A stretch of 64,000 nt of DNA, from positions 15,329,638 through 15,393,637 of the forward strand of contig OZ059900.1 of the NCBI GenBank assembly GCA_964057225.1, read 5' to 3'. Below the pieces are notes generated by a model, which had not been told where the DNA came from, ran no database searches, and was given only the letters and a program-made list of their open reading frames with translations. Each line of letters starts with the position of its first letter. Within the stretch, counting starts at the first letter, position 1. The stretch comes from Auanema rhodensis (lineage: Eukaryota; Nematoda; Chromadorea; Rhabditida; Rhabditidae). Below are positions 51,101 through 63,533 of the stretch, in pieces. The translations under genes and the position numbers were made by a program.

Positions 51101-52248
51101 TCCAAAAACTGGTTTTCCAGCATAATAAAATATTTCTCATGGGAAATACTGTGTTTTTGTTTTTTTCTAGTGTTCAGCATATAAAATGCTTCATTTTAGT
51201 ATGTAACACGCTGAAATTCGTTGCATTTGACGACTCATATGAACAAAAATCGATTTAATCAATATTAGCCATAAGGGGCGTGCCCTCAGAATATGCTAAT
51301 TTCCTTAATTTTCTAACCCTTGTTTTTTTGTCGTGAAAGTGGAACTAGACGTTGTACAAACAATTTTGAGCTAGGTTTCATTGACATTGCATGAGTTTGA
51401 ACACATGAAATCGTAAGTCAAAACCTTGTTTACAGCGAAATTTCCAAAAACTGGTTTTCCAGCATAATAAAATATTTCTCATGGGAAATACTGTGTTTTT
51501 GTTTTTTTCTAGTGTTCAGCATATAAAATGCTTCATTTTAGTATGTAACACGCTGAAATTTGTTGCATTTGACGACTCATATGAACAAAAATCGATTTAA
51601 TCAATATTAGCCATAAGGGGCGTGCCCTCAGAATATGCTAATTTCCTTAATTTTCTAACCCTTGTTTTTTTGTCGTGAAAGTGGAACTAGACGTTGTACA
51701 AACAATTTTGAGCTAGGTTTCATTGACATTGCATGAGTTTGAACACATGAAATCGTAAGTCAAAACCTTGTTTACAGCGAAATTTCCAAAAACTGGTTTT
51801 CCAGCATGATAAAATATTTCTCATGGGAAATACTGTGTTTTTGTATTTTTCTAGTGTTCAGCATGTAAAATGCTTCATTTTAGTATGTAACACGCTGAAA
51901 TTCGTTGCATTTGACGACTCATATGAACAAAAATCGATTTAATCAATATTAGCCATAAGGGGCGTGCCCTCAGAATATGCTAATTTCCTTAATTTTCTAA
52001 CCCCTGTTTTTTTGTCGTGAAAGTGGAACTAGACGTTGTACGAACAATTTTGAGCTACGTTTCATTGACATTGCATGAGTTTGAACACATGAAATCGTAA
52101 GTCAAAACCTTGTTTACAGCGAAATTTCCAAAAACTGGTTTTCCAGCATAATAAAATATTTCTCATGGGAAATACTGTGTTTTTGTTTTTTTCTAGTGTT
52201 CAGCATGTAAAATGCTCCATTTTAGTATGTAACACGCTGAAACTCGTT
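47803..52248 (-). repeat. Overlapping 6- and 7-monomer-offset repeats
   Basis: 47803-48486 matches 49855-50538 (offset 2052 bp: TTTCGAGCTAAG, then CAGCATGATAA with AATACTTC). 48487-49512 matches 50881-51906 (offset 2394 bp: CATAATATGC at 48551 and 50945; GAAATTTGTT at 49161 and 51555). The one-monomer difference between the offsets reflects an extra monomer (50539-50880) carrying the 18-bp palindrome. Monomers ending at 47119 and 52248 share CTCCATTTT with AACTCGTT. Confidence 0.82.
50789..50806. other. Perfect 18-bp palindrome, first of the inverted-arm cluster
   Basis: Same sequence as at 35275. It recurs in the monomers ending at 52932, 53274, 53616, 54300, 54642, 56010, 56352 and 59430, while interleaved monomers keep the mismatched CATGGG form. 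The distribution follows HOR units and is not random along the array. Confidence 0.8.
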
Positions 52249-53958
52249 GCATTTGACGACTCATATGAACAAAAATCGATTTAATCAATATTAGCCATAA
52301 GGGGCGTGCCCTCAGAATATGCTAATTTCCTTAATTTTCTAACCCCTGTTTTTTTGTCGTGAAAGTGGAACTAGACGTTGTACGAACAATTTTGAGCTAG
52401 GTTTCATTGACATTGCATGAGTTTGAACACATGAAATCGTAAGTCAAAACCTTGTTTACAGCGAAATTTCCAAAAACTGGTTTTCCAGCATAATAAAATA
52501 TTTCTCATGGGAAATACTGTGTTTTTGTATTTTTCTAGTGTTCAGCATGTAAAATGCTTCATTTTAGTTTGTAACACGCTGAAATTCGTTGCATTTGACG
52601 ACTCATATGAACAAAAATCGATTTAATCAATATTAGCCATAAGGGGCGTGCCCTCAGAATATGCTAATTTCCTTAATTTTCTAACCCTTGTTTTTTTGTC
52701 GTGAAATTGGAACTAGACGTTGTACAAACAATTTTGAGCTAGGTTTCATTGACATTGCATGAGTTTGAACACATGAAATCGTAAGTCAAAACCTTGTTTA
52801 CAGCGAAATTTCCAAAAACTGGTTTTCCAGCATAATAAAATATTTCTCATGAGAAATACTGTGTTTTTGTATTTTTCTAGTGTTCAGCATGTAAAATGCT
52901 TCATTTTAGTATGTAACACGCTGAAATTCGTTGCATTTGACGACTCATATGAACAAAAATCGATTTAATCAATATTAGCCATAAGGGGCGTGCCCTCAGA
53001 ATATGCTAATTTCCTTAATTTTCTAACCCCTGTTTTTTTGTCGTGAAAGTGGAACTAGACGTTGTACAAACAATTTTGAGCTAGGTTTCATTGACATTGC
53101 ATGAGTTTGAACACATGAAATCGTAAGTCAAAACCTTGTTTACAGCGAAATTTCCAAAAACTGGTTTTCCAGCATAATAAAATATTTCTCATGAGAAATA
53201 CTGTGTTTTTGTATTTTTCTAGTGTTCAGCATGTAAAATGCTTCATTTTAGTATGTAACACGCTGAAATTCGTTGCATTTGACGACTCATATGAACAAAA
53301 ATCGATTTAATCAATATTAGCCATAAGGGGCGTGCCCTCAGAATATGCTAATTTCCTTAATTTTCTAACCCCTGTTTTTTTGTCGTGAAAGTGGAACTAG
53401 ACGTTGTACAAACAATTTTGAGCTAGGTTTCATTGACATTGCATGAGTTTGAACACATGAAATCGTAAGTCAAAACCTTGTTTACAGCGAAATTTCCAAA
53501 AACTGGTTTTCCAGCATAATAAAATATTTCTCATGAGAAATACTGTGTTTTTGTATTTTTCTAGTGTTCAGCATGTAAAATGCTTCATTTTAGTATGTAA
53601 CACGCTGAAATTCGTTGCATTTGACGACTCATATGAACAAAAATCGATTTAATCAATATTAGCCATAAGGGGCGTGCCCTCAGAATATGCTAATTTCCTT
53701 AATTTTCTAACCCCTGTTTTTTTGTCGTGAAAGTGGAACTAGACGTTGTACAAACAATTTCGAGCTAAGTTTCATTGACATTGCATGAGTTTGAACACAT
53801 GAAATCGTAAGTCAAAACCTTGTTTACAGCGAAATTTCCAAAAACTGGTTTTCCAGCATGATAAAATATTTCTCATGGGAAATACTGTGTTTTTGTATTT
53901 TTCTAGTGTTCAGCATGTAAAATACTTCATTTTAGTATGTAACACGCTGAAATTCGTT
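52249..53958 (-). repeat. Five monomers preceding the 5-monomer HOR
   Basis: Order by end coordinate: 52590 (GTACGAAC, TTAGTTTGTAAC), 52932 (CCCTTG, GAAATTGGAAC, 18-bp palindrome), 53274 and 53616 (adjacent near-identical copies, both with the 18-bp palindrome), 53958 (TTTCGAGCTAAG, CAGCATGATAA, AATACTTC). The same types recur in the next two units, so this is probably a divergent or recombined earlier unit. Confidence 0.72.
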
Positions 53959-55668
53959 GCATTTGACGACTCATATGAACAAAAATCGATTTAATCAATA
54001 TTAGCCATAAGGGGCGTGCCCTCAGAATATGCTAGTTTCCTTAATTTTCTAACCCCTGTTTTTTTGTCGTGAAAGTGGAACTAGACGTTGTACAAACAAT
54101 TTTGAGCTAGGTTTCATTGACATTGCATGAGTTTGAACACATGAAATCGTAAGTCAAAACCTTGTTTACAGCGAAATTTCCAAAAACTGGTTTTCCAGCA
54201 TAATAAAATATTTCTCATGAGAAATACTGTGTTTTTGTATTTTTCTAGTGTTCAGCATGTAAAATGCTTCATTTTAGTATGTAACACGCTGAAATTCGTT
54301 GCATTTGACGACTCATATGAACAAAAATCGATTTAATCAATATTAGCCATAAGGGGCGTGCCCTCAGAATATGCTAATTTCCTTAATTTTCTAACCCCTG
54401 TTTTTTTGTCGTGAAAGTGGAACTAGACGTTGTACAAACAATTTTGAGCTAGGTTTCATTGACATTGCATGAGTTTGAACACATGAAATCGTAAGTCAAA
54501 ACCTTGTTTACAGCGAAATTTCCAAAAACTGGTTTTCCAGCATAATAAAATATTTCTCATGAGAAATACTGTGTTTTTGTATTTTTCTAGTGTTCAGCAT
54601 GTAAAATGCTTCATTTTAGTATGTAACACGCTGAAATTCGTTGCATTTGACGACTCATATGAACAAAAATCGATTTAATCAATATTAGCCATAAGGGGCG
54701 TGCCCTCAGAATATGCTAATTTCCTTAATTTTCTAACCCCTGTTTTTTTGTCGTGAAAGTGAAACTAGACGTTGTACAAACAATTTCGAGCTAAGTTTCA
54801 TTGACATTGCATGAGTTTGAACACTTGAAATCGTAAGTCAAAACCTTGTTTACAGCGAAATTTCCAAAAACTGGTTTTCCAGCATAATAAAATATTTCTC
54901 ATGGGAAATACTGTGTTTTTGTATTTTTCTAGTGTTCAGCATGTAAAATGCTTCATTTTAGTATGTAACACGCTAAAATTCGTTGCATTTGACGACTCAT
55001 ATGAACAAAAATCGATTTAATCAATATTAGCCATAAGGGGCGTGCCCTCAGAATATGCTAATTTCCTTAATTTTCTAACCCCTGTTTTTTTGTCGTGAAA
55101 GTGGAACTAGACGTTGTACGAACAATTTTGAGCTAGGTTTCATTGACATTGCATGAGTTTGAACACATGAAATCGTAAGTCAAAACCTTGTTTACAGCGA
55201 AATTTCCAAAAACTGGTTTTCCAGCATAATAAAATATTTCTCATGGGAAATACTGTGTTTTTGTATTTTTCTAGTGTTCAGCATGTAAAATGCTTCATTT
55301 TAGTTTGTAACACGCTGAAATTCGTTGCATTTGACGACTCATATGAACAAAAATCGATTTAATCAATATTAGCCATAAGGGGCGTGCCCTCAGAATATGC
55401 TAATTTCCTTAATTTTCTAACCCTTGTTTTTTTGTCGTGAAATTGGAACTAGACGTTGTACAAACAATTTTGAGCTAGGTTTCATTGACATTGCATGAGT
55501 TTGAACACATGAAATCGTAAGTCAAAACCTTGTTTACAGCGAAATTTCCAAAAACTGGTTTTCCAGCATGATAAAATATTTCTCATGGGAAATACTGTGT
55601 TTTTGTATTTTTCTAGTGTTCAGCATGTAAAATACTTCATTTTAGTATGTAACACGCTGAAATTCGTT
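53959..55668 (-). repeat. 5-monomer HOR unit, copy 1 (1710 bp)
   Basis: Five monomers of 342 bp. Marks in order on the plus strand: GCTAGTTTCC with the 18-bp palindrome; 18-bp palindrome; ACACTTGAAATC with CGCTAAAATTC; GTACGAAC; GAAATTGGAAC with CAGCATGATAA. GCTAGTTTCC at 54031 recurs at 55741, exactly 1710 bp on. Confidence 0.87.
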
Positions 55669-57378
55669 GCATTTGACGACTCATATGAACAAAAATCGAT
55701 TTAATCAATATTAGCCATAAGGGGCGTGCCCTCAGAATATGCTAGTTTCCTTAATTTTCTAACCCCTGTTTTTTTGTCGTGAAAGTGGAACTAGACGTTG
55801 TACAAACAATTTTGAGCTAGGTTTCATTGACATTGCATGAGTTTGAACACATGAAATCGTAAGTCAAAACCTTGTTTACAGCGAAATTTCCAAAAACTGG
55901 TTTTCCAGCATAATAAAATATTTCTCATGAGAAATACTGTGTTTTTGTATTTTTCTAGTGTTCAGCATGTAAAATGCTTCATTTTAGTATGTAACACGCT
56001 GAAATTCGTTGCATTTGACGACTCATATGAACAAAAATCGATTTAATCAATATTAGCCATAAGGGGCGTGCCCTCAGAATATGCTAATTTCCTTAATTTT
56101 CTAACCCCTGTTTTTTTGTCGTGAAAGTGGAACTAGACGTTGTACAAACAATTTTGAGCTAGGTTTCATTGACATTGCATGAGTTTGAACACATGAAATC
56201 GTAAGTCAAAACCTTGTTTACAGCGAAATTTCCAAAAACTGGTTTTCCAGCATAATAAAATATTTCTCATGAGAAATACTGTGTTTTTGTATTTTTCTAG
56301 TGTTCAGCATGTAAAATGCTTCATTTTAGTATGTAACACGCTGAAATTCGTTGCATTTGACGACTCATATGAACAAAAATCGATTTAATCAATATTAGCC
56401 ATAAGGGGCGTGCCCTCAGAATATGCTAATTTCCTTAATTTTCTAACCCCTGTTTTTTTGTCGTGAAAGTGGAACTAGACGTTGTACAAACAATTTCGAG
56501 CTAAGTTTCATTGACATTGCATGAGTTTGAACACTTGAAATCGTAAGTCAAAACCTTGTTTACAGCGAAATTTCCAAAAACTGGTTTTCCAGCATAATAA
56601 AATATTTCTCATGGGAAATACTGTGTTTTTGTATTTTTCTAGTGTTCAGCATGTAAAATGCTTCATTTTAGTATGTAACACGCTAAAATTCGTTGCATTT
56701 GACGACTCATATGAACAAAAATCGATTTAATCAATATTAGCCATAAGGGGCGTGCCCTCAGAATATGCTAATTTCCTTAATTTTCTAACCCCTGTTTTTT
56801 TGTCGTGAAAGTGGAACTAGACGTTGTACGAACAATTTTGAGCTAGGTTTCATTGACATTGCATGAGTTTGAACACATGAAATCGTAAGTCAAAACCTTG
56901 TTTACAGCGAAATTTCCAAAAACTGGTTTTCCAGCATAATAAAATATTTCTCATATGAAATACTGTGTTTTTGTATTCTTCTAGTGTTCAGCATGTAAAA
57001 TGCTTCATTTTAGTATGTAACACGCTGAAATTCGTTGCATTTGACGACTCATATGAACAAAAATCGATTTAATCAATATTAGCCATAAGGGGCGTGCCCT
57101 CAGAATATGCTAATTTCCTTAATTTTCTAACCCCTGTTTTTTTGTCGTGAAATTGGAACTAGACGTTGTACAAACAATTTTGAGCTAGGTTTCATTGACA
57201 TTGCATGAGTTTGAACACATGAAATCGTAAGTCAAAACCTTGTTTACAGCGAAATTTCCAAAAACTGGTTTTCCAGCATGATAAAATATTTCTCATGGGA
57301 AATACTGTGTTTTTGTATTTTTCTAGTGTTCAGCATGTAAAATGCTTCATTTTAGTATGTAACACGCTGAAATTCGTT
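55669..57378 (-). repeat. 5-monomer HOR unit, copy 2 (1710 bp)
   Basis: Directly follows copy 1 and repeats the same five monomer types in order. Differences include CTCATATGAAA with GTATTCTTC in the fourth monomer (56951-56980), and CCCCTG and AATGCTTC instead of CCCTTG and AATACTTC in the fifth. Its last three monomers are also part of the 10-monomer repeat that follows, so the two periodicities overlap. Confidence 0.85.
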
Positions 57379-59772
57379 GCATTTGACGACTCATATGAAC
57401 AAAAATCGATTTAATCAATATTAGCCATAAGGGGCGTGCCCTCAGAATATGCTAATTTCCTTAATTTTCTAACCCCTGTTTTTTTGTCGTGAAAGTGGAA
57501 CTAGACGTTGTACGAACAATTTTGAGCTACGTTTCATTGACATTGCATGAGTTTGAACACATGAAATCGTAAGTCAAAACCTTGTTTACAGCGAAATTTC
57601 CAAAAACTGGTTTTCCAGCATGATAAAATATTTCTCATGGGAAATACTGTGTTTTTGTATTTTTCTAGTGTTCAGCATGTAAAATGCTTCATTTTAGTAT
57701 GTAACACGCTGAAATTCGTTGCATTTGACGACTCATATGAACAAAAATCGATTTAATCAATATTAGCCATAAGGGGCGTGCCCTCAGAATATGCTAATTT
57801 CCTTAATTTTCTAACCCCTGTTTTTTTGTCGTGAAAGTGGAACTAGACGTTGTACGAACAATTTTGAGCTAGGTTTCATTGACATTGCATGAGTTTGAAC
57901 ACATGAAATCGTAAGTCAAAACCTTGTTTACAGCGAAATTTCCAAAAACTGGTTTTCCAGCATAATAAAATATTTCTCATGGGAAATACTGTGTTTTTGT
58001 ATTTTTCTAGTGTTCAGCATGTGGAATGCTTCATTTTAGTATGTAACACGCTGAAATTCGTTGCATTTGACGACTCATATGAACAAAAATCGATTTAATC
58101 AATATTAGCCATAAGGGGCGTGCCCTCAGAATATGCTAATTTCCTTAATTTTCTAACCCCTGTTTTTTTGTCGTGAAAGTGGAACTAGACGTTGTACGAA
58201 CAATTTTGAGCTAAGTTTCATTGACATTGCATGAGTTTGAACACATGAAATCGTAAGTCAAAACCTTGTTTACAGCGAAATTTCCAAAAACTGGTTTTCC
58301 AGCATAATAAAATATTTCTCATGGGAAATACTGTGTTTTTGTATTTTTCTAGTGTTCAGCATGTAAAATGCTTCATTTTAGTATGTAACACGCTGAAATT
58401 CGTTGCATTTGACGACTCATATGAACAAAAATCGATTTAATCAATATTAGCCATAAGGGGCGTGCCCTCAGAATATGCTAATTTCCTTAATTTTCTAACC
58501 CCTGTTTTTTTGTCGTGAAAGTGGAACTAGACGTTGTACGAACAATTTTGAGCTACGTTTCATTGACATTGCATGAGTTTGAACACATGAAATCGTAAGT
58601 CAAAACCTTGTTTACAGCGAAATTTCCAAAAACTGGTTTTCCAGCATAATAAAATATTTCTCATGGGAAATACTGTGTTTTTGTATTCTTCTAGTGTTCA
58701 GCATGTAAAATGCTTCATTTTAGTATGTAACACGCTGAAATTCGTTGCATTTGACGACTCATATGAACAAAAATCGATTTAATCAATATTAGCCATAAGG
58801 GGCGTGCCCTCAGAATATGCTAATTTCCTTAATTTTCTAACCCCTGTTTTTTTGTCGTGAAAGTGGAACTAGACGTTGTACGAACAATTTTGAGCTAGGT
58901 TTCATTGACATTGCATGAGTTTGAACACATGAAATCGTAAGTCAAAACCTTGTTTACAGCGAAATTTCCAAAAACTGGTTTTCCAGCATAATAAAATATT
59001 TCTCATGGGAAATACTGTGTTTTTGTATTCTTCTAGTGTTCAGCATGTAAAATGCTTCATTTTAGTATGTAACACGCTGAAATTCGTTGCATTTGACGAC
59101 TCATATGAACAAAAATCGATTTAATCAATATTAGCCATAAGGGGCGTGCCCTCAGAATATGCTAATTTCCTTAATTTTCTAACCCCTGTTTTTTTGTCGT
59201 GAAAGTGGAACTAGACGTTGTACGAACAATTTTGAGCTAAGTTTCATTGACATTGCATGAGTTTGAACACATGAAATCGTAAGTCAAAACCTTGTTTACA
59301 GCGAAATTTCCAAAAACTGGTTTTCCAGCATAATAAAATATTTCTCATGAGAAATACTGTGTTTTTGTATTTTTCTAGTGTTCAGCATGTAAAATGCTTC
59401 ATTTTAGTATGTAACACGCTGAAATTCGTTGCATTTGACGACTCATATGAACAAAAATCGATTTAATCAATATTAGCCATAAGGGGCGTGCCCTCAGAAT
59501 ATGCTAATTTCCTTAATTTTCTAACCCCTGTTTTTTTGTCGTGAAAGTGGAACTAGACGTTCTACAAACAATTTCGAGCTAAGTTTCATTGACATTGCAT
59601 GAGTTTGAACACTTGAAATCGTAAGTCAAAACCTTGTTTACAGCGAAATTTCCAAAAACTGGTTTTCCAGCATAATAAAATATTTCTCATGGGAAATACT
59701 GTGTTTTTGTATTTTTCTAGTGTTCAGCATGTAAAATGCTTCATTTTAGTATGTAACACGCTAAAATTCGTT
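56353..59772 (-). repeat. 10-monomer HOR unit, copy 1
   Basis: Ten monomers. Marks: ACACTTGAAATC with CGCTAAAATTC; CTCATATGAAA with GTATTCTTC; GAAATTGGAAC; AGCTACGTTTC with CAGCATGATAA; CATGTGGAATG (58021); AGCTAAGTTTC; AGCTACGTTTC with GTATTCTTC; GTATTCTTC; AGCTAAGTTTC with the 18-bp palindrome; GTTCTACAAAC with ACACTTGAAATC. The first eight recur at 59773-62507, shifted 3419-3420 bp. Confidence 0.86.
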
Positions 59773-60113
59773 GCATTTGACGACTCATATGAACAAAAAT
59801 CGATTTAATCAATATTAGCCATAAGGGGCGTGCCCTCAGAATATGCTAATTTCCTTAATTTTCTAACCCCTGTTTTTTTGTCGTGAAAGTGGAACTAGAC
59901 GTTCTACAAACAATTTCGAGCTAAGTTTCATTGACATTGCATGAGTTTGAACACTTGAAATCGTAAGTCAAAACCTTGTTTACAGCGAAATTTCCAAAAA
60001 CTGGTTTTCCAGCATAATAAAATATTTCTCATGGGAAATACTGTGTTTTTGTATTTTTCTATGTTCAGCATGTAAAATGCTTCATTTTAGTATGTAACAC
60101 GCTAAAATTCGTT
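59431..60113 (-). repeat. Tandem duplicated single monomer
   Basis: Monomers 59431-59772 and 59773-60113 share GTTCTACAAAC, TTTCGAGCTAAG, ACACTTGAAATC and CGCTAAAATTC. GTTCTAC is seen nowhere else in the window. The second copy is one base shorter (TTTCTATGTTC for TTTCTAGTGTTC near 60058). This is the clearest single-monomer duplication here and looks recent. Confidence 0.85.
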
Positions 60114-63100
60114 GCATTTGACGACTCATATGAACAAAAATCGATTTAATCAATATTAGCCATAAGGGGCGTGCCCTCAGAATATGCTAATTTCCTTAAT
60201 TTTCTAACCCCTGTTTTTTTGTCGTGAAAGTGGAACTAGACGTTGTACGAACAATTTTGAGCTAGGTTTCATTGACATTGCATGAGTTTGAACACATGAA
60301 ATCGTAAGTCAAAACCTTGTTTACAGCGAAATTTCCAAAAACTGGTTTTCCAGCATAATAAAATATTTCTCATATGAAATACTGTGTTTTTGTATTCTTC
60401 TAGTGTTCAGCATGTAAAATGCTTCATTTTAGTATGTAACACGCTGAAATTCGTTGCATTTGACGACTCATATGAACAAAAATCGATTTAATCAATATTA
60501 GCCATAAGGGGCGTGCCCTCAGAATATGCTAATTTCCTTAATTTTCTAACCCCTGTTTTTTTGTCGTGAAATTGGAACTAGACGTTGTACAAACAATTTT
60601 GAGCTAGGTTTCATTGACATTGCATGAGTTTGAACACATGAAATCGTAAGTCAAAACCTTGTTTACAGCGAAATTTCCAAAAACTGGTTTTCCAGCATGA
60701 TAAAATATTTCTCATGGGAAATACTGTGTTTTTGTATTTTTCTAGTGTTCAGCATGTAAAATGCTTCATTTTAGTATGTAACACGCTGAAATTCGTTGCA
60801 TTTGACGACTCATATGAACAAAAATCGATTTAATCAATATTAGCCATAAGGGGCGTGCCCTCAGAATATGCTAATTTCCTTAATTTTCTAACCCCTGTTT
60901 TTTTGTCGTGAAAGTGGAACTAGACGTTGTACGAACAATTTTGAGCTACGTTTCATTGACATTGCATGAGTTTGAACACATGAAATCGTAAGTCAAAACC
61001 TTGTTTACAGCGAAATTTCCAAAAACTGGTTTTCCAGCATGATAAAATATTTCTCATGGGAAATACTGTGTTTTTGTATTTTTCTAGTGTTCAGCATGTA
61101 AAATGCTTCATTTTAGTATGTAACACGCTGAAATTCGTTGCATTTGACGACTCATATGAACAAAAATCGATTTAATCAATATTAGCCATAAGGGGCGTGC
61201 CCTCAGAATATGCTAATTTCCTTAATTTTCTAACCCCTGTTTTTTTGTCGTGAAAGTGGAACTAGACGTTGTACGAACAATTTTGAGCTAGGTTTCATTG
61301 ACATTGCATGAGTTTGAACACATGAAATCGTAAGTCAAAACCTTGTTTACAGCGAAATTTCCAAAAACTGGTTTTCCAGCATAATAAAATATTTCTCATG
61401 GGAAATACTGTGTTTTTGTATTTTTCTAGTGTTCAGCATGTGGAATGCTTCATTTTAGTATGTAACACGCTGAAATTCGTTGCATTTGACGACTCATATG
61501 AACAAAAATCGATTTAATCAATATTAGCCATAAGGGGCGTGCCCTCAGAATATGCTAATTTCCTTAATTTTCTAACCCCTGTTTTTTTGTCGTGAAAGTG
61601 GAACTAGACGTTGTACGAACAATTTTGAGCTAAGTTTCATTGACATTGCATGAGTTTGAACACATGAAATCGTAAGTCAAAACCTTGTTTACAGCGAAAT
61701 TTCCAAAAACTGGTTTTCCAGCATAATAAAATATTTCTCATGGGAAATACTGTGTTTTTGTATTTTTCTAGTGTTCAGCATGTAAAATGCTTCATTTTAG
61801 TATGTAACACGCTGAAATTCGTTGCATTTGACGACTCATATGAACAAAAATCGATTTAATCAATATTAGCCATAAGGGGCGTGCCCTCAGAATATGCTAA
61901 TTTCCTTAATTTTCTAACCCCTGTTTTTTTGTCGTGAAAGTGGAACTAGACGTTGTACGAACAATTTTGAGCTACGTTTCATTGACATTGCATGAGTTTG
62001 AACACATGAAATCGTAAGTCAAAACCTTGTTTACAGCGAAATTTCCAAAAACTGGTTTTCCAGCATAATAAAATATTTCTCATGGGAAATACTGTGTTTT
62101 TGTATTCTTCTAGTGTTCAGCATGTAAAATGCTTCATTTTAGTATGTAACACGCTGAAATTCGTTGCATTTGACGACTCATATGAACAAAAATCGATTTA
62201 ATCAATATTAGCCATAAGGGGCGTGCCCTCAGAATATGCTAATTTCCTTAATTTTCTAACCCCTGTTTTTTTGTCGTGAAAGTGGAACTAGACGTTGTAC
62301 GAACAATTTTGAGCTAGGTTTCATTGACATTGCATGAGTTTGAACACATGAAATCGTAAGTCAAAACCTTGTTTACAGCGAAATTTCCAAAAACTGGTTT
62401 TCCAGCATAATAAAATATTTCTCATGGGAAATACTGTGTTTTTGTATTCTTCTAGTGTTCAGCATGTAAAATGCTTCATTTTAGTATGTAACACGCTGAA
62501 ATTCGTTGCATTTGACGACTCATATGAACAAAAATCGATTTAATCAATATTAGCCATAAGGGGCGTGCCCTCAGAATATGCTAATTTCCTTAATTTTCTA
62601 ACCCCTGTTTTTTTGTCGTGAAAGTGGAACTAGACGTTGTACGAACAATTTTGAGCTAAGTTTCATTGACATTGCATGAGTTTGAACACATGAAATCGTA
62701 AGTCAAAACCTTGTTTACAGCGAAATTTCCAAAAACTGGTTTTCCAGCATAATAAAATATTTCTCATGGGAAATACTGTGTTTTTGTATTTTTCTAGTGT
62801 TCAGCATGTGGAATGCTTCATTTTAGTATGTAACACGCTGAAATTCGTTGCATTTGACGACTCATATGAACAAAAATCGATTTAATCAATATTAGCCATA
62901 AGGGGCGTGCCCTCAGAATATGCTAATTTCCTTAATTTTCTAACCCCTGTTTTTTTGTCGTGAAAGTGGAACTAGACGTTGTACGAACAATTTTGAGCTA
63001 AGTTTCATTGACATTGCATGAGTTTGAACACATGAAATCGTAAGTCAAAACCTTGTTTACAGCGAAATTTCCAAAAACTGGTTTTCCAGCATAATAAAAT

Positions 63101-63533
63101 ATTTCTCATGGGAAATACTGTGTTTTTGTATTTTTCTAGTGTTCAGCATGTAAAATGCTTCATTTTAGTATGTAACACGCTGAAATTCGTTGCATTTGAC
63201 GACTCATATGAACAAAAATCGATTTAATCAATATTAGCCATAAGGGGCGTGCCCTCAGAATATGCTAATTTCCTTAATTTTCTAACCCCTGTTTTTTTGT
63301 CGTGAAAGTGGAACTAGACGTTGTACGAACAATTTTGAGCTACGTTTCATTGACATTGCATGAGTTTGAACACATGAAATCGTAAGTCAAAACCTTGTTT
63401 ACAGCGAAATTTCCAAAAACTGGTTTTCCAGCATAATAAAATATTTCTCATGGGAAATACTGTGTTTTTGTTTTTTTCTAGTGTTCAGCATGTAAAATGC
63501 TCCATTTTAGTATGTAACACGCTGAAATTCGTT
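59773..63533 (-). repeat. 10-monomer HOR, copy 2 with divergent outer part
   Basis: 59773-62507 repeats 56353-59088 monomer for monomer (CTCATATGAAA at 60370, GTGGAATG at 61440). After 62507 the types differ: a second CATGTGGAATG monomer appears at 62508-62849 (GTGG at 62808, 1368 bp after the last one), then AGCTAAGTTTC, then AGCTACGTTTC with CTCCATTTT (63192-63533). The repeat register breaks by whole monomers. Confidence 0.84.
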
